DNA from: an uncultured Collinsella sp.
GTDB lineage: Bacteria; Actinomycetota; Coriobacteriia; Coriobacteriales; Coriobacteriaceae
Length of the DNA: 21,266 bases
Assembly (NCBI GenBank): GCA_900546085.1
Contig: URBS01000022.1
Span: 1 to 21,266, forward strand
Direction of reading: 5' to 3'
In this document: positions 15,646 through 21,266 of the stretch, one piece after another
How positions within the stretch are numbered: position 1 is the first letter of the stretch
Layout of the letters: each line of letters opens with the position of its first letter
Translations under genes and position numbers: made by a program
The notes under the pieces: model-generated
What the model was told of the DNA's origin: nothing
Databases searched by the model: none
Seen by the model: only the letters and a program-made list of their open reading frames with translations

Positions 15646-15684
15646 ACGGGGTGTGTCCATTTGGATGCACCCCGTTTTGTTTCT
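15646..15684 (+). terminator. Intrinsic terminator after ftsZ
   Basis: A 13-pair stem (15646-15658 with 15663-15675, including two G-U pairs and a GGGG/CCCC core) closes on a four-base loop ATTT and is followed by TTTTGTTTCT. This is a strong rho-independent terminator placed 22 bases after the ftsZ stop. It marks the end of the dcw transcription unit and separates it from pgeF-pst. Confidence 0.9.
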
Positions 15685-15697
15685 CGTTTGTAAACGA
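15684..15697. promoter_or_regulatory. 14-base palindrome downstream of the ftsZ terminator
   Basis: TCGTTTGTAAACGA is a perfect inverted repeat (TCGTTT/AAACGA around GT). It begins immediately after the T-rich terminator tail and is about 135 bases before pgeF. It has the size and symmetry of a dimeric repressor site. The regulator is unknown. Confidence 0.35.
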
Positions 15698-15708
15698 AAG
15701 CCTCCAAT

Positions 15709-15730
15709 CTCCTTACGTTCCCTTTACGTT
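15709..15730 (+). promoter_or_regulatory. Candidate Pho box: 11-bp tandem repeat upstream of pgeF-pst
   Basis: Two adjacent 11-base units (15709-15719 and 15720-15730) match at 9 of 11 positions and share TTACGTT, whose copies start at 15713 and 15724. Known PhoB/PhoP operators in E. coli, Bacillus and Streptomyces are direct repeats with an 11-base period, and the Bacillus unit is TT(A/T/C)ACA-like. The site precedes the operon that carries pstSCAB-phoU. A weak -10 (TATCCT, 15750-15755) and a TATAAA (15777-15782) follow. The assignment is inferred from periodicity and context. Confidence 0.4.
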
Positions 15731-15791
15731 TGGTCCCTACCGCTGCGGGTATCCTTTTAAGGAAGTATGACAGCCGTATAAACGCGGACTG

Positions 15792-15806
15792 CGCGGCGAC
15801 GCCGCG
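15792..15806 (+). other. GC-rich inverted repeat in the pgeF leader
   Basis: CGCGGCG and CGCCGCG flank a single A, giving a 15-base near-palindrome that would form a tight RNA hairpin 14 bases before the AGGAGG ribosome site of pgeF. It lacks a T-run, so it is not an intrinsic terminator. It may affect translation or message stability, or be a protein site; nothing shows which. Confidence 0.35.
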
Positions 15807-15833
15807 GTACTTGTGTTATTAGGAGGCTTTAGT

Positions 15834-16634
15834 ATGGCAGCACGTGCGGACAACGTTTCGCGTGTCGACCATGATGGAGTTACGTTGGTGGAGGGCGCGA
15901 CATCCGATGTCCGCTTTGCCTTTACCGAGCGCACCGGTGGCGTTTCTGAAGATGCGTACTCCTCGCTCAACCTGGGCTCGCATGTTGGCGATGACCCCTT
16001 TGCTGTTCAAGAAAATCGTCGTCGAGCGCTCGAAGCTATGGGCGCCACTGAGTGCGAGCATAATCTGCTCGTGCCCAATCAGGTACATGGTGACCATATC
16101 GTTACGGTGACTTCGAACGGCGCCGACGATCTTGAGGCTGTTCGCGAGCAGATTGCCGAGGGCTGCGATGCCATCGTCTGTACGGCCCATGACGTGCCCG
16201 TGCTGCTCTGCTTTGCCGACTGCGTTCCCGTGGTGCTGGTGGCCCCTGGCGGATTTGCCGTGGTGCACTCCGGTTGGAAGGGCACGATTGCACGTATTTC
16301 TGCCAAGGCGTGCCAGGCGCTTTGCGATGCTGCCGGCTGCGATGCGAGCGACGTTTCCGCCTATATCGGCCCCCATATCTTGGCTGACGAATATGAGGTA
16401 TCCCAGGAACTCATGGATCGCTTTGCCGTCGAGTTCTCTTGCATCGATGCGAGTGCCTCTCGTATGCTCGATCTTTCCGCTGCCATTTGTGAGGCGCTGG
16501 TAGATGCCGGTGTGGACGCGGATAATATCGTGGATACCCAGCTTTCGACTGTGCGTCAGAACGACCGCTTTTATTCCTACCGTAACGAGGACGGCACCTG
16601 TGGGCGCCATGCTGCGATCGGCGTGATGCTATGA
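15834..16634 (+). CDS. pgeF: Peptidoglycan editing factor PgeF (YfiH/YlmD, laccase-like domain)
   Basis: This belongs to the PgeF/DUF152 family, related to human LACC1. Members act on purine nucleosides in vitro, and E. coli PgeF keeps wrong amino acids out of the peptidoglycan stem by hydrolysing mis-made UDP-MurNAc-dipeptides. The 266 residues contain LNLGSHVGD (45-53), the metal-site motifs QVHGDHI (His85), CFADCVPV (Cys130) and VHSGWKGT (His145), and a closing SYRNEDGTCGRHAA. The start is ATG 15834 with AGGAGG (15821-15826) seven bases upstream. Its place after ftsZ is typical of actinobacteria and other Gram-positives. Unusually, its stop codon overlaps the start of pstS (ATGA), coupling it to phosphate transport rather than to yggS-sepF. 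Confidence 0.93.
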   Translation: MAARADNVSRVDHDGVTLVEGATSDVRFAFTERTGGVSEDAYSSLNLGSHVGDDPFAVQENRRRALEAMGATECEHNLLVPNQVHGDHIVTVTSNGADDLEAVREQIAEGCDAIVCTAHDVPVLLCFADCVPVVLVAPGGFAVVHSGWKGTIARISAKACQALCDAAGCDASDVSAYIGPHILADEYEVSQELMDRFAVEFSCIDASASRMLDLSAAICEALVDAGVDADNIVDTQLSTVRQNDRFYSYRNEDGTCGRHAAIGVML

Positions 16635-17467
16635 GAAAGATCGTATCGGTCCTGAGCGCCGCTGTGCTCACGCTTACGCTGTGCGCCTGTTCTTCGGGAT
16701 CTTCTACCTCTTCCATTACCGTGGCCGGCTCCACGACCTGCCTTCCTATCGCCGAAATTGCGGCAGAGGGCTTTAAGGAGGAGACCGGCATCGACGTGCT
16801 CGTTTCCGGTTTGGGCTCTTCCGCTGGCATCGAAGCCGTCAGCGCTGGCACGGCCGATATCGCCAGCTCCTCCCGTGGACTCAATGCCGACGAACAGGAT
16901 CTGGGCCTGACTCCCATCGTCATTGCCCACGACGGTATCGCGGTCATCGTGAACGAAGACAACCCCGTCGATAACCTCTCGACCGAGCAGCTCCGCGATA
17001 TCTATGCCGGCAAGATCACCAACTGGAAAGAAGTTGGTGGCGAGGACCTGAGGATTCAGGTTATCAACCGAGATGAGGCGTCTGGCACGCGTGAAGCCTT
17101 CCGCACCATCGTGATGGACGGCACCCCGTTCGATCGCCGCTCCGCCGTTCTTTCGGGCACGGGCCAGGTGCGCGACGTGGTATCTCGTTCGCGCGGGGCT
17201 ATCGGCTACATTTCGCTGGGCTTCGTCGATAGCCTCAACGCCAAGACCTCGGTCAAGGCCGTCTCGGTCAATCATGTTGAGGCGTCCGAGAAGACGGTCG
17301 CGAGTGGCGGCTATCCCATCTCGCGCGACCTTTACTTCTTTGTGAAGGGTGCGCCTTCGCAACAGGCGCAGGATTACATCGACTACGTGACGTCCGAAAA
17401 GATGGACAAGCAGATTCGCGAGGCGGGCTTTATCCCCGTCACCAACGACGAGAAGGGGAGTGAGTAG
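16631..17467 (+). CDS. pstS: Phosphate-binding lipoprotein PstS
   Basis: PstS is the extracytoplasmic phosphate receptor of the Pst ABC transporter. Residues 1-19 are a lipoprotein signal with lipobox LCAC, so Cys20 is the lipid-anchored first residue of the mature protein. A short Ser/Thr linker follows. Ligand-site motifs of the family are present: VAGSTT (31-36), SSSRG (79-83), HDG (100-102) and NRDEASGTREAF (146-157). The product has 278 residues, a usual size for Gram-positive PstS. The ATG overlaps the pgeF stop as ATGA and has no obvious Shine-Dalgarno, so expression probably depends on translation of pgeF. It leads the order pstS-C-A-B-phoU, which is standard. Confidence 0.96.
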   Translation: MRKIVSVLSAAVLTLTLCACSSGSSTSSITVAGSTTCLPIAEIAAEGFKEETGIDVLVSGLGSSAGIEAVSAGTADIASSSRGLNADEQDLGLTPIVIAHDGIAVIVNEDNPVDNLSTEQLRDIYAGKITNWKEVGGEDLRIQVINRDEASGTREAFRTIVMDGTPFDRRSAVLSGTGQVRDVVSRSRGAIGYISLGFVDSLNAKTSVKAVSVNHVEASEKTVASGGYPISRDLYFFVKGAPSQQAQDYIDYVTSEKMDKQIREAGFIPVTNDEKGSE

Positions 17468-17468
17468 C

Positions 17469-18395
17469 ATGGAAGCACAGGAAAACTCCCAGACTGAGCG
17501 GAATGTTCAGACGCCCAAGAAGCGCGAGCTGGCGCTCGTATCGCGCAGTACCTATATCAAGGAGAAGGCGCTGCAGTGGATCTTCTTTGCCTGCGCGTTC
17601 TTGGCGGTCGTTACCGTCATCCTGATTTTTGTCTTTACCACGTACTCGGCGCTGCCCGTCTTTACCGACATCGGTCTGGCGGACTTCTTTAGCTTTACGT
17701 GGGCGCCCTCTGAGGGTCACTACGGCATCGTGTCGCTGCTTGCCGGCTCGGGTCTGGTGACCGTCGGTGCGCTCGCCATGGGTGTGCCCCTAGGCGTGGG
17801 CACGGCCGTGTATCTGGTCGAGATCGCCAGCAAGCGCGTGTGCAAGCTCATCAGCCCTGCCGTTGACCTGTTGGCCGGCATCCCTTCTATCATCTATGGC
17901 TTCTTTGGCATGATCATCATCCGTCCATTTATCGCGCAGTTGACCGGTGGTCTTGGTTTTGGTGCGCTGACGGCGTGGTTCGTGCTTGCCATCATGATCG
18001 TCCCTACCATCACCACGCTCACCATCGATGCCCTCAATTCCATTCCCATGGGCATTCGCGAGGCATCGTATGCCATGGGCGCCACCAAGTGGCAGACCAT
18101 CTATAAGGTCGTGTTACCTGCCGCCAAGCTGGGTATCGTGGATGCCATCGTGCTGGGTATGGGCCGTGCCATCGGCGAGACCATGGCCGTGCTCATGGTC
18201 GTGGGTAACGCCCCGGTTATTCCCGACAGCATTGCGAGTCCCATCTCGACGCTCACGAGCCAGATTGCGCTCGACATGAGCTATTCCTCGGGTCTGCATC
18301 GCTCGGCGCTGTTCGGCATGGGCGTGGTCCTGTTTATCATTTCCGCCACGCTGGTGGGCATCGTCCGTCTGATTTCCAAGAAGAAGAGGGGGTAG
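17469..18395 (+). CDS. pstC: Phosphate ABC transporter permease PstC
   Basis: PstC is one of the two membrane subunits of the Pst importer. The 308-residue protein has a hydrophilic N-terminus (about 1-35), about six membrane helices, and the ABC-permease coupling segment REASYAMGATKWQTIYKVVLPAA followed by GMGRAIGETMAV, where it contacts PstB. ATG 17469 follows AAGGGGAG (17453-17460) by eight bases and starts just after the pstS stop. A GTG at 17460 is in frame but less likely. pstA begins three bases after its stop. Confidence 0.96.
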   Translation: MEAQENSQTERNVQTPKKRELALVSRSTYIKEKALQWIFFACAFLAVVTVILIFVFTTYSALPVFTDIGLADFFSFTWAPSEGHYGIVSLLAGSGLVTVGALAMGVPLGVGTAVYLVEIASKRVCKLISPAVDLLAGIPSIIYGFFGMIIIRPFIAQLTGGLGFGALTAWFVLAIMIVPTITTLTIDALNSIPMGIREASYAMGATKWQTIYKVVLPAAKLGIVDAIVLGMGRAIGETMAVLMVVGNAPVIPDSIASPISTLTSQIALDMSYSSGLHRSALFGMGVVLFIISATLVGIVRLISKKKRG

Positions 18396-18398
18396 GCT

Positions 18399-19304
18399 AT
18401 GTCCGATTCCGTTGACACGACGGTCGATACGACCTCGTCGCGCGAGCGCATCAAGCGTGCCCTTTCCCACGGCAAGAAGGGCCGCATCAACAAGGACCTG
18501 TCCAACAAGATCATGCTTGGCGTGTTCCGTGCCGCGGCATACATCACCACGCTGGTGCTGGTCGCTATCATCGCCTACGTGGTCATTAACGGCCTGCCAC
18601 ACATCTCGCTCGACTTTATCTTCGGTTGGCCCCAGGGCGTCAACGCCGAGGGCGGTATTTGGCCCACGATCGTCTCGACCGTCTATGTGACGGCGCTCGC
18701 CATGCTTATCTGCACGCCGATCGCTGTGCTGGCAGCCGTCTATCTGGCCGAGTACGCCAAGCAGGGCAAGATCGTCGAGCTCATTCGCTACGCTGCTGAC
18801 GCTTTGGCCTCGGTGCCCTCCATCGTTATGGGCCTGTTTGGCTACGCCTTGTTTGTCGAGGCTATGGGTCTGGGCCTTTCGATGGTCTCGGCCGCTCTGG
18901 CGCTCGCGCTCTTGATGCTTCCCATCGTCATGCGCACCACCGAAGAGGCCATTCGCGCCGTTCCGCGCTATATCCGTTGGGGCGCGTATGGCCTGGGCGC
19001 CACCAAGTGGCAGGTTGTCTCCAAGATCGTGCTTCCTTCTGCCTTTGGCCGTATTGCCACGGGCATTGTCCTTGCCATCGGCCGTGCCATTGGCGAGACC
19101 GCCGTGGTGCTCTACACCATGGGCCAGGCCATCAATCTACCTATCTCGCCGCTCGATTCCGGCCGCCCCATGACCGTTCACCTGTACCTGCTTGCCAACG
19201 ACGGCATCAACATGAACGCAGCCTACGGCACCGCGCTCTTGCTGATGGTGATCATTCTGGCCTTCAACCTGTTTGCGCGCTTCCTGTCGCGCAAGCGTCG
19301 CTAG
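18399..19304 (+). CDS. pstA: Phosphate ABC transporter permease PstA
   Basis: PstA is the second membrane subunit of the Pst importer and pairs with PstC. The 301 residues comprise a charged N-terminus (about 1-40), about six membrane helices, and the coupling loop region YIRWGAYGLGATKWQVVSKI followed by AIGRAIGETAVVLYTMG. The shared GATKWQ..yK/SKIVLP block in PstC and PstA reflects their common origin. The start has GAGGGGG (18386-18392) six bases upstream, within the end of pstC. pstB follows after 12 bases. Confidence 0.96.
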   Translation: MSDSVDTTVDTTSSRERIKRALSHGKKGRINKDLSNKIMLGVFRAAAYITTLVLVAIIAYVVINGLPHISLDFIFGWPQGVNAEGGIWPTIVSTVYVTALAMLICTPIAVLAAVYLAEYAKQGKIVELIRYAADALASVPSIVMGLFGYALFVEAMGLGLSMVSAALALALLMLPIVMRTTEEAIRAVPRYIRWGAYGLGATKWQVVSKIVLPSAFGRIATGIVLAIGRAIGETAVVLYTMGQAINLPISPLDSGRPMTVHLYLLANDGINMNAAYGTALLLMVIILAFNLFARFLSRKRR

Positions 19305-19316
19305 TTAAGGAGTCCC

Positions 19317-20118
<802 letters not shown>

Positions 20119-20120
<2 letters not shown>

Positions 20121-20192
20121 TCGGTGCGACTAGTCCCAAGCCGATCGGACCTGGTCCGGTGCGTATTCACTGTGCGGGCGGCATGACCGCAC
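20119..20192 (+). other. pstB-phoU spacer with three inverted repeats
   Basis: The spacer contains GATCGG (20119-20124)/CCGATC (20141-20146), a 13-base palindrome CGGACC-T-GGTCCG (20146-20158), and GTGCGG/CCGCAC (20172-20177 and 20187-20192) around a nine-base loop. None is followed by a T-run, so none is a classic terminator. Such structures could modulate the amount of phoU message relative to pstB or protect the upstream 3' end. This is inference from the sequence alone. Confidence 0.4.
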
Positions 20193-20212
20193 CCAACTGA
20201 TTGGAGTGAACC

Positions 20213-21070
20213 ATGCGTAAACTGTTTTCCCGTCAGCTCATCGAGGCCCGCCACGAGATGCTGAGCATCTACGAGGCCGTCGATCTGGCTCTCCACGATG
20301 CCGTTAAGGCCTATGTGACCGACGACCGCAAGCTCGCCACCAAGACCAAGAAGCGCACGCTTTCGATTGACGCGCGCTGCGCCAACTTGGAGGCCGTGTG
20401 CTACAACCTGATCGCCACGCAGTCGCCGGTCGCCTCCGACTTCCGCTTGCTGCAGACGATTATCTACGTCGACTTTAACCTGCAGCGCATGACCGATAAG
20501 GTTCGCCAGATCTGCCGCGCCACGCGTCACATGGTCAAGGCCGACATCTCGCTGCCCCAGGAGCTCGTCGGTACGGTTGAGGCCGAGGCCGAAGCTGTTT
20601 ACCAGGTGCTGGGCTCTTCGCTTTCTGCGCTCGTCACCAATGACATGTCCATCATCTGCAACTTGGCCGTCGAGGACGAGCCAGTGCACGCTGCCTACGA
20701 GAAGTTCTTCCGCACCTTTAACCGTATGGATACGGGCGACTTTATGGACGACGACAGCAACTATGACGACCTGCGCCGCGCCATCATGGTTTCGCGCTAC
20801 CTCGATCGCATCGCTTCGATTTCCATCGATGCCGCTTGCCGTCTGACCTTCCTGTTGACTGGTCAGCGTATGAACGCCGGCGATATCGCCCGCACTGATG
20901 AGGACGAGCTCGAGAGCATGCGCGTGCCTTCGGGCGAGGGTGTTATCATGAGGCCCGCCGTCGACGCGCGCTACGTTGCCAAGGTGCCCGCCAACGAGGT
21001 CAGCGAGGGTCTTCGCTACCTGCTCGATCATCTTGAGGACGAGGACGATGGCGAGGACGACGAGGAGTAA
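20213..21070 (+). CDS. phoU: Phosphate signalling protein PhoU with an acidic C-terminal extension
   Basis: PhoU is a peripheral regulator that links Pst transporter state to PhoR-type kinase signalling and limits phosphate uptake. The 285-residue helical protein shows two PhoU repeats. The first metal-motif region is DFNLQRMTDKV (87-97) and the second is SRYLDRIASI (194-203), where most relatives read 'ERIGDH'. The second repeat therefore lacks the usual Gly-Asp and may bind metal poorly. The tail beyond about residue 225 is extra relative to the usual 215-240 residues and ends in a strongly acidic run (274-285). The start has GGAG (20203-20206) six bases upstream. It closes the pst operon, as in many bacteria. 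Family assignment is firm from sequence and context; the effect of the variant motif is inferred. Confidence 0.92.
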   Translation: MRKLFSRQLIEARHEMLSIYEAVDLALHDAVKAYVTDDRKLATKTKKRTLSIDARCANLEAVCYNLIATQSPVASDFRLLQTIIYVDFNLQRMTDKVRQICRATRHMVKADISLPQELVGTVEAEAEAVYQVLGSSLSALVTNDMSIICNLAVEDEPVHAAYEKFFRTFNRMDTGDFMDDDSNYDDLRRAIMVSRYLDRIASISIDAACRLTFLLTGQRMNAGDIARTDEDELESMRVPSGEGVIMRPAVDARYVAKVPANEVSEGLRYLLDHLEDEDDGEDDEE

Positions 21071-21107
21071 GTAGCCCCGTTCGTCGAAAGATTGTAAATA
21101 CCTAAGT

Positions 21108-21139
21108 GAGCGCGGCCTTGCACATGCGGGGCCGCGCTC
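21108..21139 (+). terminator. Probable terminator hairpin after phoU
   Basis: A perfect ten-pair stem GAGCGCGGCC (21108-21117)/GGCCGCGCTC (21130-21139) closes on a 12-base loop 37 bases after the phoU stop. The following bases (TTGCGTT) are only weakly T-rich, so termination may be partial or factor-assisted. A new gene with its own ribosome site starts about 50 bases downstream, which fits an operon boundary here. Confidence 0.6.
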
Positions 21140-21189
21140 TTGCGTTAGCATGGGACTACTTGTTTGGCTGTCAGCGGAGGCGATTAGCA

Positions 21190-21217
21190 ATGGATAACTA
21201 TTTGGATTTGATGCGCG
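21190..21217 (+). CDS. 5' end of an unidentified gene, truncated at the contig end
   Basis: ATG 21190 is preceded by GCGGAGG (21175-21181) with good spacing. Nine codons (M D N Y L D L M R) can be read before adapter sequence begins. That is too little to identify the product. Reading on through the adapter gives a false stop (TGA, 21238-21240) and a spurious 16-residue ORF; the real gene continues beyond this contig. Confidence 0.55.
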
Positions 21218-21266
21218 AGATCGGAAGAGAACACGTCTGAACTCCAGTCACTAGCTTATCTCGTAT
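21218..21266 (+). other. Illumina TruSeq adapter contamination at the contig end
   Basis: From the A at 21218 the sequence follows the TruSeq read-through adapter: GATCGGAAGAG (21219-21229), then ACACGTCTGAACTCCAGTCAC (21231-21251, quoted as known adapter), a six-base index TAGCTT (21252-21257) and ATCTCGTAT (21258-21266), the start of the flow-cell primer. One base differs from the standard adapter (A instead of C at 21230). TAGCTT is, as I recall, TruSeq index 10. These bases are not genomic. Confidence 0.97.

Noticed and set aside
14247..15707. A 486-codon minus-strand frame covering ftsZ
   Set aside because: It lies antisense to ftsZ and its terminator, is low in complexity (Asp/Gly/Val repeats mirroring sense codons) and shows no family resemblance.
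20146..20158. Terminator after pstB
   Set aside because: The palindrome has a one-base centre and no following T-run, and phoU continues the operon.
21190..21240. A complete 16-residue small protein at the window end
   Set aside because: Its stop codon and the second half of its codons come from the sequencing adapter.

Overview
The window is a contig-like segment of fairly GC-rich bacterial DNA in which every convincing gene lies on the + strand. It holds a complete-looking division and cell wall (dcw) cluster followed by a phosphate-uptake (pst) operon. The organism is probably an actinomycete of the class Coriobacteriia (Collinsella-like). This is inferred from the actinobacterial GEGGGTGTG form of the FtsZ signature, the lack of ftsA, pgeF placed after ftsZ, and the strong third-position GC preference. 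The genus is not proven by anything I could compute.

Layout. Positions 1-131 hold a promoter, 10-bp MraZ-type operator repeats and two near-identical inverted repeats ahead of mraZ. Positions 132-15623 then run mraZ, rsmH, ftsL-like, ftsI, murF, mraY, murD, ftsW, murG, murC, murB, ftsQ, ftsZ. These genes make lipid II (MurB/C/D/F, MraY, MurG), polymerise and crosslink it at the septum (FtsW, FtsI), and build the divisome (FtsL, FtsQ, FtsZ). Many junctions overlap or are only a few bases apart. murE, ddl and ftsA are not in the cluster. A strong intrinsic terminator at 15646-15684 closes it. Next comes pgeF, whose stop overlaps the start of pstS, so peptidoglycan editing factor and pstS-pstC-pstA-pstB-phoU appear to form one transcription unit. 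An 11-bp tandem repeat in front of pgeF resembles a Pho box. No gene-free stretch exceeds 300 bases.

Two anomalies matter most. First, ftsI carries an in-frame TAA at 3820-3822 where the family has Tyr (GGY). The remaining 57 codons continue in frame to a stop at 3994-3996. This is either a single-base error or variant (TAC to TAA) or, less likely, a real split gene, because a good Shine-Dalgarno and ATG follow the stop. Second, the last 49 bases (21218-21266) are Illumina TruSeq adapter including an index (TAGCTT), not genome, and they truncate a new gene that starts at 21190.

I see no mobile element, CRISPR array, tRNA or rRNA, and no unknown multi-gene system. Apart from the items above, the window is conserved housekeeping DNA. 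The less ordinary observations are regulatory (mraZ leader, pgeF leader) and the long disordered cytoplasmic extensions on FtsL, FtsI, FtsW and FtsQ.
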